This document shows, piece after piece, positions 32,673-41,300 of a DNA stretch of 41,495 nt. A program made the position numbers and the translations under genes. The notes beneath the pieces were generated by a model. The model searched no databases. It saw nothing but the letters and a program-made list of their open reading frames with translations, and was not told where the DNA came from. Within the stretch, counting starts at the first letter, position 1. Every line of letters begins with the position of its first letter. This DNA comes from an uncultured Lachnospiraceae bacterium. GTDB lineage: Bacteria > Bacillota > Clostridia > Lachnospirales > Lachnospiraceae. Location of the stretch: positions 1 to 41,495 of the forward strand of contig CAOKOL010000033.1 in the NCBI GenBank assembly GCA_948470335.1, written 5' to 3'.

Positions 32673-34619
32673 ATGGAAAAAAAGTATCTGGCTCAGTTGG
32701 CCAAGCAGTTTCCCAATATTGCGAAAGCGTCCACTGAGATCATCAACCTGTCCTCGATTCTGAATCTGCCCAAAGGGACAGAGCATTTCGTATCGGACCT
32801 GCACGGGGAAAACGAGCAGTTTCTTCACGTGCTGAAAAACGGTTCCGGCTCTGTCAAGCGGAAGATAGAGGAGGAATTCGAAAATTCCCTGAGCATGAAA
32901 GACAAACGGGCGCTGGCCACGCTGATCTACTACCCGGAACAGAAGCTGGAGCTGATTATGAAGGAGGAGGAATGCCTGGAAGACTGGTATAAGATCACCC
33001 TCCACCGGCTGATTAAGATGGGGCGCCGGGTATCCTTTAAATACACCCGTTCCAAAGTGCGCAAGGCACTGCCCGACGAGTTCGCCTACGTATTTGAAGA
33101 ACTGATTCATGAGAAGGATGATCTCCATGACAAGGACGACTACTACAACGAGATTATTCAGACCATTATCCGCATCGGCCGGGCGCCGGCCTGCATTATC
33201 GCTTTCTGCAATATGATTCAGAATCTGGTGGTGGACCATCTCCATGTGCTGGGCGATATTTACGACCGGGGTCCCGGCCCCCATATTATTATGGATACGC
33301 TGGCGGACTATCATTCGGTGGATATCCAGTGGGGCAACCATGACATTGCCTGGATGGCGGCCGCCAGCGGCCACATGGCCTGTATCGCCAACGTTATCCG
33401 GATCGCCGCCCGTTACGGAGAACTGGACATTATCGAGGATGCCTACGGCATTAACCTGATCCCTCTGCTCCGCTTCGTGGTGGAAACCTACCAGAAGACA
33501 CCCTGCGAGCATTTCAATATCCATTACGACAGTGACAGCTACAATATGCAGGATTTCGACATGGATAAAAAGATGCAGAAGGCCATCGCCATTATCCAGT
33601 TTAAGCTGGAGGGCCAGATTATCAAAAGACGGCCGGAATTCCAGATGCAGAACCGGCTTCTGTTAGACAAAATCGACCATGAGAAAGGCACCATCACCAT
33701 CGAGGGCAAAACTTATCCGCTGACGGATACGGATTTCCCCACGGTGGACCCCAAAAATCCCTACGCATTATCGCCGGAGGAAGAAGCCATCATGGAACGG
33801 CTTCAGTCCGCCTTTATCAACAGCCAGCGGCTTCAGGAACATATCCGCTTCCTGTATACCAACGGCAGCCTGTACCTGGTATACAATAACAATCTGCTGT
33901 ATCACGGCTGCATTCCCCTTGACGAAAACGGGAATTTCTGTAAGGTAAAGGTGGCCGGAAAGACTTACAGCGGACGGGCGCTTTACGACGTGCTGGAAAG
34001 CTATGCGAGAAAGGCCTACTATCAGGAAAGCGGCCCGGAAAAGCAACTGGGCCAGGATCTGATGTGGTTTATCTGGTGCAACAAAAATTCACCGCTGTTC
34101 GGAAAGGATAAGATGGCCACCTTCGAGCGGTATTTTGTCAGTGACAAGGAACTGCACGCCGAGCATAAAAATCCTTATTACAGCCTGCTGGACCGGGAGG
34201 ATGTAATTGATAAAATATTAACGGAATTTGGTCTGGACCCCAATACCGGCCATATCGTCAACGGACACGTGCCGGTCAAAAGCAGCCGGGGCGAATCCCC
34301 CATCAAGTGCGACGGCAAACTGCTGATTATCGACGGCGGCTTTTCCAAGGCATACCAGAAGGAAACCGGAACCGCAGGCTATACGCTGGTATACAACTCC
34401 TACGGCATCACCCTGGTATCCCACAGACCTTTTAAATCCGCCGAGGAAGCCATCCGAAACGAAAGCGACGTAAACTCCGTCACCATCGACGTGGAACAGT
34501 GGATCAAGCGCCGGACCGTAGCGGATACGGACAACGGCAAACGGATCAAGGAAACCATCGGAGATCTGGAAAAACTTCTGCAGGCTTATAAGGAAGGGCA
34601 GATCCGGGAGAAGGGATAA
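32673..34619 (+). CDS. fbp: Fructose-1,6-bisphosphatase, class III
   Basis: The 648-residue enzyme belongs to the Firmicutes-type class III family (Bacillus Fbp), which hydrolyses fructose 1,6-bisphosphate in gluconeogenesis and has a metallophosphatase core. Motifs are FVSDLHGENEQFLHVLKNGSG, DHLHVLGDIYDRGPGPHIIMD, IQWGNHDIAWMAAASG, and the C-terminal GHIVNGHVPVKSSRGESPIKCDGKLLIIDGGFSKAYQKETGTAGYTL. Length is normal. AAGGAGG lies before the ATG. It is a single-gene unit; its convergent neighbour is a Uma2-type gene. Confidence 0.98.
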   Translation: MEKKYLAQLAKQFPNIAKASTEIINLSSILNLPKGTEHFVSDLHGENEQFLHVLKNGSGSVKRKIEEEFENSLSMKDKRALATLIYYPEQKLELIMKEEECLEDWYKITLHRLIKMGRRVSFKYTRSKVRKALPDEFAYVFEELIHEKDDLHDKDDYYNEIIQTIIRIGRAPACIIAFCNMIQNLVVDHLHVLGDIYDRGPGPHIIMDTLADYHSVDIQWGNHDIAWMAAASGHMACIANVIRIAARYGELDIIEDAYGINLIPLLRFVVETYQKTPCEHFNIHYDSDSYNMQDFDMDKKMQKAIAIIQFKLEGQIIKRRPEFQMQNRLLLDKIDHEKGTITIEGKTYPLTDTDFPTVDPKNPYALSPEEEAIMERLQSAFINSQRLQEHIRFLYTNGSLYLVYNNNLLYHGCIPLDENGNFCKVKVAGKTYSGRALYDVLESYARKAYYQESGPEKQLGQDLMWFIWCNKNSPLFGKDKMATFERYFVSDKELHAEHKNPYYSLLDREDVIDKILTEFGLDPNTGHIVNGHVPVKSSRGESPIKCDGKLLIIDGGFSKAYQKETGTAGYTLVYNSYGITLVSHRPFKSAEEAIRNESDVNSVTIDVEQWIKRRTVADTDNGKRIKETIGDLEKLLQAYKEGQIREKG

Positions 34620-34638
34620 TTCATTGTTTGAATAAAGC

Positions 34639-34669
34639 TATGGTCGCCCGTTTGTAATGGGCGACCATA
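34639..34669. terminator. Hairpin between convergent fbp and Uma2-type genes
   Basis: TATGGTCGCCC (34639-34649) and GGGCGACCATA (34659-34669) form a perfect 11-bp stem in the 56-bp gap. Neither side has a T run, so termination would be inefficient by the classical model. Confidence 0.6.
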
Positions 34670-34675
34670 ACCGGC

Positions 34676-35230
34676 TTAATCAATTCCTTCAAAAATCTCC
34701 CGCAGTTCCATACGGATATGAGGAAATGCCCTCAGGCTGATCACATCCTCCCCGTTATAATGCTCCTCTTCCTTATCATTCTGCAGGATATAATTGGATA
34801 CCAGAACATACTTCCCATCTTCCAGATAATAGATTTCCACGGAGCCCTGGGGGGACACAATCCAGTATTCCTCTACGCCTGCCTTTTCATAGGCATCCTT
34901 TTTCTCCTTTTTATCCCGCAGCCCGGTTGACGGGCTCAGAGTCTCGACGATGAATTTCGGAACGCCGCTGTAGCAGCCGCCTTTCAACTGTTTCCTGTCA
35001 CAGATAATCATAATGTCAGGAACCACATAATCATCATTTTCTTCCGGATGATATTTAAAATCCAAATTTTCGATAAATACCAGGCACAGACTGTTTTTCA
35101 GTCCATTTTTTATAATATGATAAATATTTCCGTTGACAATGCCATGTCTGAAATTCGCCGATGGCGACATATCATAGATTACGCCGTTCATCTTTTCCTG
35201 TTTTCTATATTCTTCCTGCGCCAATGCCAT
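34676..35230 (-). CDS. Uma2-family (DUF820) PD-(D/E)XK-type protein
   Basis: The protein (184 aa) fits the Uma2 family of restriction-endonuclease-fold proteins: MNGVIYDMSPSANFRHGIVNGNIYHIIKNGL, DYVVPDIMIICD with the acidic residue of the fold, PKFIVETLSPSTGLRDKKEKKDAYEKAGVEEYWIVSPQ, and a C-terminal strand region. The family is abundant in cyanobacteria and scattered in Firmicutes; no activity is well established. The ATG at 35228-35230 has GGAAGGTGAG upstream; an upstream ATG at 35273-35275 lacks support. It has its own promoter and is not part of the hem block. It may be of mobile origin, but no transposon end is visible. Confidence 0.85.
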   Translation of the reverse strand: MALAQEEYRKQEKMNGVIYDMSPSANFRHGIVNGNIYHIIKNGLKNSLCLVFIENLDFKYHPEENDDYVVPDIMIICDRKQLKGGCYSGVPKFIVETLSPSTGLRDKKEKKDAYEKAGVEEYWIVSPQGSVEIYYLEDGKYVLVSNYILQNDKEEEHYNGEDVISLRAFPHIRMELREIFEGID

Positions 35231-35287
35231 ATACTCACCTTCCTTTCCCCGTGAAATCCCTTGGAAACCGTTCATCTTTATGCCAAT

Positions 35288-35316
35288 ATTATACTGATTT
35301 TCCCCGGAGAAATCAA
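35288..35316 (-). promoter_or_regulatory. Promoter of the Uma2-type gene
   Basis: Minus-strand TTGATT (35311-35316), 17-bp spacer, TATAAT (35288-35293). Confidence 0.8.
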
Positions 35317-35391
35317 TTATATTTTCAGGGAGGCTCCCCCCTTTTCAGTGGAAATTTCACGCCCCAAAACGCCGAACATGCGTACCGAAAC

Positions 35392-36666
35392 TTACGCCAG
35401 TGCCTGCTTTACCAAATCAAGCGTCAGCTCCACATGGTCCTCCGTATGGGCGTTTGACAAAAACATGGCTTCAAACTGGGACGGCGCCAGATGTACGCCG
35501 TGAGAGAGCATAAAGCGGAAGTAACGGGCAAACCGTTCCGTATCCGCCGTCTTGGCCTGGGCGTAATTCTCCACTTTCTGTTCCGTGAAAAACATACAGC
35601 CCAGAGAACCCACATGGTTCACCGTGCAGGGCGCTCCGGCTTCTTTTACGATCCGCTCCATACCTGTATACAGTGTTTCTCCCAGCTCATTGATTCTCTG
35701 ATAAATCTCCGGCCTGTCCTTTAAAATGGTCAGTTGGGCGATGCCGGCCGCCATGGCCACGGGGTTGCCGCTTAAAGTTCCGGCCTGGTATACCGCTCCC
35801 ACCGGAGCCACTGTCTCCATCACGTCTTTTCTTCCGCCGTAAGCGCCCACCGGCATGCCGCCGCCGATAATTTTTCCGTAAGTCACCAGATCGGCCCGGA
35901 TTCCATAGTAACCCTGCGCGCCGTCAATGCCTAACCGGAAGCCGGTAATCACCTCATCAAAAATCAGAAGACTCTGATGCCGGTCGCACAAAGCCCGCAG
36001 GCCCTCAAGAAATCCTTCTTTTGGCGGCACCACGCCCATATTGGCCGCCACCGGCTCTACGATCACGGCTGCAATCTGGTCCTGATTGCCGTCAAACAGC
36101 GCTTCCACACTGTCCAGATCGTTGTAAACAGCCGTCAGCGTATCCTGGGTGCAGCCTGCCGGAACGCCCAGGCTGTCGGGAACCCCAGCCGTCATCACGC
36201 CGGAACCGGCTTTTACCAGCAGGGCATCCGAATGTCCGTGATAACAGCCTGCGAATTTGACAATCTTATTTCTTCCGGTAAACCCTCTGGCGGCCCGGAT
36301 AGCACTCATCACGGCCTCGGTGCCGGAATTTACCATCCGCACCATCTCCACCGAAGGAACGATCTGACAGATCAGCTCCGCCATACGAACCTCCGCCTCG
36401 GTAGGCGCACCGTAACTTAGGCCGTTCATACAGGCTTCCATCACCTTCTCCCGCACCAGCGGATGATTATGCCCCAGGATCATGGGCCCCCAGGAACAGA
36501 TAAAATCCAGATACTGATTTCCGTCCGCATCAATCATATACGGACCGTCTGCCTTTTTAATAAAACGGGGCGTCTCCCCCACGGAGCCAAAGGCCCTGAC
36601 AGGACTGTTTACCCCTCCCGGAATCAGGCCGCAGGCCTGCTGAAATAACTGTTCTGATTTTGTCAT
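35392..36666 (-). CDS. hemL: Glutamate-1-semialdehyde 2,1-aminomutase
   Basis: HemL (424 aa) converts glutamate 1-semialdehyde to 5-aminolevulinate with pyridoxal phosphate. The pattern is complete: IPGGVNSPVRAFGSVG, the MVNSGTEAVMSAIRAARGFTGRNKIVKFAGCYHGHSD region, LIFDEVITGFRLG, and the lysine that binds the cofactor in TYGKIIGGGMPVGAYGG (about residue 265). I start at the ATG at 36664-36666 because it begins the conserved MTKSEQLFQQA; upstream in-frame codons run into the preceding gene's end. Last gene of the short tetrapyrrole set. Confidence 0.97.
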   Translation of the reverse strand: MTKSEQLFQQACGLIPGGVNSPVRAFGSVGETPRFIKKADGPYMIDADGNQYLDFICSWGPMILGHNHPLVREKVMEACMNGLSYGAPTEAEVRMAELICQIVPSVEMVRMVNSGTEAVMSAIRAARGFTGRNKIVKFAGCYHGHSDALLVKAGSGVMTAGVPDSLGVPAGCTQDTLTAVYNDLDSVEALFDGNQDQIAAVIVEPVAANMGVVPPKEGFLEGLRALCDRHQSLLIFDEVITGFRLGIDGAQGYYGIRADLVTYGKIIGGGMPVGAYGGRKDVMETVAPVGAVYQAGTLSGNPVAMAAGIAQLTILKDRPEIYQRINELGETLYTGMERIVKEAGAPCTVNHVGSLGCMFFTEQKVENYAQAKTADTERFARYFRFMLSHGVHLAPSQFEAMFLSNAHTEDHVELTLDLVKQALA

Positions 36667-36778
36667 AGTGTCTCTCTTTCCTGACATATCTGCCACATGT
36701 TCAGGCCGGATTCGAATGTTTCCTTCAAAGCCGGCTGATCTGTCATCATTCATATTTTTCAATTTTGTTCCGAATAAA

Positions 36779-37285
36779 CTACGCAAAAAACTCCCTGATA
36801 TGATTCCGCAGCCAGGCCGCCGCACGCTTCACCTTTTTGTGATCCGCACCGCCGGCCGTCAGCCCGATCACCAGCTCATCCTCCCGGACCACGGCGGGAA
36901 AATAAAAATCACACTGGCTTTTGTCCCCTCCGTGATTGACGGGAATGCCTCTCTCCCGGCATTCGCCGGCAATCTGTCCGTTTACCTCCGGGCTGTCCGT
37001 CGCCGCCAGCACAAAAAAGGGCGGCTCCCCGCAGCCGGAAAGCTCTCCGGCAGAAAAAGGACGCTTCTCATATGTGATCTTTCCTTCCCCGGCCAGCGCC
37101 AGCAAATCCTCCTTTGCCTCCGGCGCAATTACCCGCACCGCCGCTCCGAAGGAAAGCAGCGTCCTGACCCGGCGCAGGGCAATATTGCCGCCGCCGTATA
37201 CGGCAATCTGTTTCCCGGCGACGGAGATAAAAATCGGGAAATCACAGGGATTTCTCTCTTGTTTTTCTGTCATATCTTTTTTCAT
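36779..37285 (-). CDS. Precorrin-2 dehydrogenase / sirohydrochlorin ferrochelatase family
   Basis: This 168-residue protein matches the N-terminal domain of siroheme synthase (CysG-B/Met8p/SirC): IFISVAGKQIAVYGGGNIALRRVRTLLSFGAAVRVIAPEA is the NAD-binding fold, followed by VLAATDSPEVNGQIAGECRERGIPVNHGGDKSQCDFYFPAVVREDELVIGLTAGG with the conserved Asp/Asn region. It oxidises precorrin-2 to sirohydrochlorin; shorter proteins like this often lack the dimerisation tail needed for iron insertion. It lies between hemA and hemL, so the unit serves siroheme or cobalamin precursors. The ATG has AAAGG very close; Met5 is an alternative start. Confidence 0.9.
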   Translation of the reverse strand: MKKDMTEKQERNPCDFPIFISVAGKQIAVYGGGNIALRRVRTLLSFGAAVRVIAPEAKEDLLALAGEGKITYEKRPFSAGELSGCGEPPFFVLAATDSPEVNGQIAGECRERGIPVNHGGDKSQCDFYFPAVVREDELVIGLTAGGADHKKVKRAAAWLRNHIREFFA

Positions 37286-37376
37286 ACCTTTTCTGACTGC
37301 CTGTCCTGACCCGCCGCAACAATGCCTATATTCTCCAAAAAATATTTACATAATTTTCCATTGAGTGCAAAACAAT

Positions 37377-38606
37377 TTACGGATAGATTTTGGCAATTGC
37401 CTCCACGCACTCCCGCCAGGTATCCATACTCAGATTTTCCCGCAGATCAAACATCAGCTTATTGACCACCTTCGAGGCCGCCTTGTCAATGGTTTTCTCC
37501 AGCCTGTCCTTCTCCTGGGTGTCAATCTGCAGATGGCTGACTTCCTTATGGATTCTCAGTCCCACGTCCTTCGCCGCATTGGTGCAGATCTCCTGAATCA
37601 CGGGAATCAGGTCCCGGCAGTCATACCAGGTGGTAAATTCCTGAATATATTCTTTGAGAATCTTTCGGGCCTGCTCCACGCCCGCCCGCAGTTCCTCATT
37701 TTCCTCATGCAGTTCAAAGCTGTCAATGTCGTACAGGGTAATGCCCGGAAGCTCTCCCACCCCCGGCTCGATATCTCTGGGCACAGCCAGGTCAATCAGA
37801 ATCAGCCGGTCTTTTCGCTTCGCCCCGGCCACATCCTCTGTCTTTAATGTAAAATTAGGGCTGGCGGTGGCGCTGACCACCAGATCGCAGTTTTCCATAA
37901 ATTCCAGCCGGTCCCCGTAATTGATTCTGGAACACCCCACCGGTATGCTGACCTGGCCGCTGCGGTACTGGCGCACCGTCACCGTCACATCGGCTTTTTC
38001 CGCTTCCAGGGCCAGGGCGGTCAGACGGCCCATCTCCCCGTTGCCGATTACCATGCAGGTTTTTCCCTCCAGAGAAAAGCCGATCCGTTTCAATGCCAAG
38101 ACGGCACCGTCGATAGCAGACATATCCTTATGGGAAATCTTCACGTCGGTCTTTACCCGTTTGCCCGCCGTCACTGCGGTGCGGAACAGCATTTCCAGCA
38201 CCTTGTCCGTGCAGAAAGCCTCTCTGGCCAGATTCAGAGCGTCCTTCACCTGGGTGATAATCTGGTCCTCGCCGATGATTTTGGACTTTAAGCCGCAGGA
38301 CATCTCAAACAGATGCCACACCGCCTCCATCCCTTCCCGCTGAATAAAATATGCCTCATAAAAGGCAGGGTCCACGCCTTTCAGACGGCATAACAACTGA
38401 TAGAGAGAGCTGTCCAGTTCTTCTCCCGCACTGACCCAGAGCTCCATCCGGTTACAGGTGGACAGAATAATGCATCCGTTCACCCCTTTTTCTTTTTTCA
38501 GTTCTTCCATCGCGGCCGTCCCGCTGGCTTTCGTAAAGGAAAACAGCTCCCTGTAGGCAACGCCGGCCTTGCTGTGGTCGATACCGATCATCTTAATTTT
38601 CTTCAT
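37377..38606 (-). CDS. hemA: Glutamyl-tRNA reductase
   Basis: HemA (409 aa) reduces glutamyl-tRNA to glutamate 1-semialdehyde with NADPH, the first step of C5-pathway tetrapyrrole synthesis. The start IGIDHSKAGVAYRE, the nucleophilic Cys51 in CIILSTCNRMELWVS, the EDQIITQVKDAL region, the Rossmann GNGEMGRLTA, and the RLILIDLAVPRDIEPGV motif are present, with a C-terminal dimerisation helix. It begins nine bases after the preceding lipoprotein gene, so both are probably one transcript, followed by the precorrin-2 dehydrogenase gene. Confidence 0.97.
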   Translation of the reverse strand: MKKIKMIGIDHSKAGVAYRELFSFTKASGTAAMEELKKEKGVNGCIILSTCNRMELWVSAGEELDSSLYQLLCRLKGVDPAFYEAYFIQREGMEAVWHLFEMSCGLKSKIIGEDQIITQVKDALNLAREAFCTDKVLEMLFRTAVTAGKRVKTDVKISHKDMSAIDGAVLALKRIGFSLEGKTCMVIGNGEMGRLTALALEAEKADVTVTVRQYRSGQVSIPVGCSRINYGDRLEFMENCDLVVSATASPNFTLKTEDVAGAKRKDRLILIDLAVPRDIEPGVGELPGITLYDIDSFELHEENEELRAGVEQARKILKEYIQEFTTWYDCRDLIPVIQEICTNAAKDVGLRIHKEVSHLQIDTQEKDRLEKTIDKAASKVVNKLMFDLRENLSMDTWRECVEAIAKIYP

Positions 38607-38615
38607 AGCCTTCTC

Positions 38616-39404
38616 TTATTTTTCTCTTTCAAATTCCTCATAATCGTAGGTGATCACGCAGCTTCCCGCCTGCACCTGGTCTTCGGAAATTCCCAGCGCA
38701 CAGATTCCCTCCAGAACCGGTGCTTCCACCGCTTCGCTGACATTGACCGCCACCTGCACCGGCAGCAGGGTTTCCCGGTCCACTTTAATCCGCACGGGAA
38801 AAGAATACCCCCGTGCCCATTCCTGCCAGTCCCCCGGCTCCAGCACCGGCAGCAGCGCCGCCATTCTCTCCATATCCTCCATGCCGCCCAGCGAATCGCT
38901 GTTCACCAGGCCCTCTATCGTATATATCGTCTCGGCGTCTTCTTCACCCTCTACAAAGAAAACCTCCGTATCTTTCAAAAACCGTCCGATGTCCGCCGCA
39001 TCCCGGAAGGCCTCCGGCATCTTACGCTCCTCCCACCGGTATGTAAAAGCTTCCGCACGCTCCCGGTTTCCGTACAGCTCCACAGATTCCGATGCGCGCC
39101 CTGTCAGAAAAGACGCCCGCACCCGGCTTCTTGCCTCAATCTGCATCGTCTCCTCGTATACGGACATCACCATCTCCACCCTGGCCGTAAAGGCACACTC
39201 CGACACCCCGTCCATGTTAGCACAGACCTGTTCCAAAATCTCTCTGGCAGAAAGCGCTTCTTCCCGGCATCCTGACAGCAGCAGAACCAGACAGATCACT
39301 GTGACCCACAGGAAGAAACGCCTGTTTCCACGGTATGGACGGCCATATGCCCTCTGCCGTTTTGGCAGCCCTTCGACAGATGTTACAATTGAATTCAGCC
39401 TCAT
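38616..39404 (-). CDS. Uncharacterised lipoprotein upstream of hemA
   Basis: The protein (up to 262 aa) has an N-terminal membrane segment ending in a lipobox (VICLVLLLSGC, Cys46), preceded by a long basic stretch that suggests the true start may be further in. The mature part is beta-rich with alternating pattern (CAFTARVEMVMSVYEETMQIEARSRVRASF, ESVELYGN, GYSFPVRIKVDRETLLPVQVAVNVSE), reminiscent of LolA/LppX-like or DUF6612-type lipoproteins; I cannot assign a family firmly. A poorly spaced AAAGAGG lies at the listed ATG. It ends nine bases before hemA, which makes coexpression likely, but no haem function is shown. Confidence 0.7.
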   Translation of the reverse strand: MRLNSIVTSVEGLPKRQRAYGRPYRGNRRFFLWVTVICLVLLLSGCREEALSAREILEQVCANMDGVSECAFTARVEMVMSVYEETMQIEARSRVRASFLTGRASESVELYGNRERAEAFTYRWEERKMPEAFRDAADIGRFLKDTEVFFVEGEEDAETIYTIEGLVNSDSLGGMEDMERMAALLPVLEPGDWQEWARGYSFPVRIKVDRETLLPVQVAVNVSEAVEAPVLEGICALGISEDQVQAGSCVITYDYEEFEREK

Positions 39405-39519
39405 TCCTCTTTATTTTCAGAATTTCATCCCAATTTTCAGGACGAACGGGAAACCTTTCTCCGGTTCGTCCCCTGCCCGCACAGCACGCATCCGGCCATA
39501 TTTTATGCAGGCGCACCAT

Positions 39520-39557
39520 ATAACATACCCCCGCAGCCTGCTGCGGGGATATGTTAT
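39520..39557 (-). terminator. Strong hairpin after efp
   Basis: ATAACATA-c-CCCCGCAG and CTGCGGGG-a-TATGTTAT pair over 16 bp around a CCTG loop, about 40 nt after the efp stop codon. The tail is not T-rich, so it may act as a transcript-end stabiliser as much as a terminator. Confidence 0.7.
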
Positions 39558-39593
39558 GTCTGTCTCAATATATTTACATACTTACGAATACCC

Positions 39594-40151
39594 TTACGCT
39601 CTGGACAGGTACTCTCCGGTTCTCGTATCAATCTTGATTCTGTCTCCCCGGTCAACGAACAGCGGCACATAAACGGTAGCACCTGTCTCCACAACGGCCG
39701 GCTTCGTAGCGCCCGTAGCCGTATCGCCCTTGAAACCGGGCTCCGTCTCCGTAATCTCCAGTTCCACAAACAGAGGCGGCTCAACGGAAAATACTTCGCC
39801 CTTGTGAGAGCAGATCTTTACCATCTCATTTTCTTTGACAAATTTCAGGGAATCGCCGATCTGGTCTGCACTCAGCGCCACCTGATCATAAGTATTCACG
39901 TCCATAAAATGGAACAGATCGCCGTCGGAATATAAATACTGCATGTCCGCTCTGTCAATATGGGCCGTCGGGCACTTCTCGGTGGGACGGAAGGTTTTCT
40001 CCACCACGCCGCCGCTCTTTATATTTTTCAGTTTCGTCCTCACGAACGCTGCGCCCTTGCCGGGCTTTACATGCTGAAATTCAATGATCTGATATACGTT
40101 GTTATCATATTCGATGGTAACGCCGTTTCTGAAATCACCTGCTGATATCAT
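39594..40151 (-). CDS. efp: Elongation factor P
   Basis: EF-P (185 aa) relieves ribosome stalling at polyproline. The three OB-like domains are intact, from [43 protein letters not shown] to the C-terminal [43 protein letters not shown]. The tip residue is Lys32 in PGKGA; the loop does not show the PGRGP form of rhamnosylated EF-P. AGGAGG lies nine bases before the ATG. It has its own promoter overlapping the end of the upstream phosphatase gene. Confidence 0.98.
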   Translation of the reverse strand: MISAGDFRNGVTIEYDNNVYQIIEFQHVKPGKGAAFVRTKLKNIKSGGVVEKTFRPTEKCPTAHIDRADMQYLYSDGDLFHFMDVNTYDQVALSADQIGDSLKFVKENEMVKICSHKGEVFSVEPPLFVELEITETEPGFKGDTATGATKPAVVETGATVYVPLFVDRGDRIKIDTRTGEYLSRA

Positions 40152-40260
40152 GTTCTAACTCCTCCTGATTTTAATTTCGCGTAAGGGCCTTTCACACGCC
40201 ATAGGGGCCGGACCTCCGCTGCCTGAAACATTCGTCATAAATCATTTTATACGCTTTTTT

Positions 40261-40289
40261 ATTTTATAATAAATAGGCCGTGATTTCAA
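40261..40289 (-). promoter_or_regulatory. Promoter of efp
   Basis: Minus-strand TTGAAA (40284-40289), 17-bp spacer, TAAAAT (40261-40266). The -35 box overlaps the stop codon of the preceding gene. Confidence 0.7.
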
Positions 40290-40813
40290 CCTTTTTTTCG
40301 CTTTCTCCCCTTCTTTCTCCGTTCTCTCTCATAAAAATAAAGAACGATCCGCTCCGGATACCGTTTCAGCACAATCTGGATTTCTTCCTTCGGGTGGATG
40401 GGCCGCACCAGCCAGGAGGGAATCCCCGCCCGCTTTGCGCCGTATACGTCGGTAAACAACTGGTCGCCCACAAAAATGGTATCCGCCGCAGTCGTTCCCA
40501 TCCGCTTCATCGCCTCCAGATAGCCTGTCCGGGAAGGCTTGTGGGCGTCGCAGATGCAGTCAGACCCCACCGCCCGGGCAAAAGGAAGAATCCGGGGCGG
40601 TTTATTATTGGAAATCAGACAGGTCTGAAATCCGGTTTCCCGCAAAGCCGCAAACAGACGCACCGCCGCCTGGTCGGCCGGAGCGCCGTGGGGCACCAGC
40701 GTATTGTCAATATCAAACAGCACCCCTCTGACGCCCTTCTTATATAATTCCCCGAAATCCATCCGATAGACGGACTCCGCCCGGTGATCCGGGTAAAAAC
40801 GCCGTAAAAACAT
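40286..40813 (-). CDS. YqeG-family HAD phosphatase (subfamily IIIA)
   Basis: The 175-residue protein belongs to the YqeG family of HAD superfamily phosphatases: YRMDFGELYKKGVRGVLFDIDNTLVPHGAPAD with the nucleophile Asp34 and acid/base Asp36, LISNNKPPRI, AHKPSRTGYLEAM with the Lys of motif III, and IFVGDQLFTDVYGAKRAGI. Mitochondrial and plant relatives act on phosphatidylglycerol phosphate; the bacterial substrate is not certain. The tail is strongly basic (RERRKKGRKRKKG). It begins 14 bases after nrdR, so it is probably co-transcribed with it. Confidence 0.93.
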   Translation of the reverse strand: MFLRRFYPDHRAESVYRMDFGELYKKGVRGVLFDIDNTLVPHGAPADQAAVRLFAALRETGFQTCLISNNKPPRILPFARAVGSDCICDAHKPSRTGYLEAMKRMGTTAADTIFVGDQLFTDVYGAKRAGIPSWLVRPIHPKEEIQIVLKRYPERIVLYFYERERRKKGRKRKKG

Positions 40814-40827
40814 ATCCGCCTCTGTTC

Positions 40828-41283
40828 CTATTTCTTTCTGTATATTTTTTCCAGTTCCTGTAAGAAGGTATTAACGTCCTTAAATTCTCTGTACACGGAG
40901 GCAAAACGGACATAGGCCACCTCGTCCACGTCTTTTAACTTCTCCATCACCCACTCGCCGATCACGGAGCTTCTGACTTCTTTTTCCTCCATGCCAAACA
41001 CCCGGGCTTCGATTTCGTCAATCATGCCGTTTATCTGATCGACGGAGACAGGCCGCTTATGGCAGGCGCTTATAATCCCGTTTTCGATTTTGGAGCGGCT
41101 GTAAGCCTCTCTGCTGTTATCCTTCTTCACTACCATCAAAGGCAGTGTCTCCACCTTCTCGTAAGTGGTAAACCTGCGGTTGCAGGCGTCGCACTGACGG
41201 CGGCGCCTGATGGCGCTGTTTTCCTCCGCCGGCCGGGAATCAATTACCCGGGTGTTGTCCTCTCCGCAATACGGGCATTTCAT
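40828..41283 (-). CDS. nrdR: Transcriptional repressor NrdR
   Basis: NrdR (151 aa) represses ribonucleotide reductase genes in response to ATP/dATP. It has the zinc ribbon MKCPYCGEDNTRVIDSRPAEE...RRRRQCDACNRRFTTYE and the ATP-cone (LMVVKKDNSREAYSRSKIENGIISACHKRPVS). AGGAGA lies seven bases before the ATG. Directly upstream are two tandem copies of the hairpin repeat. No NrdR box or reductase gene is in the window. Confidence 0.98.
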   Translation of the reverse strand: MKCPYCGEDNTRVIDSRPAEENSAIRRRRQCDACNRRFTTYEKVETLPLMVVKKDNSREAYSRSKIENGIISACHKRPVSVDQINGMIDEIEARVFGMEEKEVRSSVIGEWVMEKLKDVDEVAYVRFASVYREFKDVNTFLQELEKIYRKK

Positions 41284-41300
41284 CTTATATTCTCCTAATT

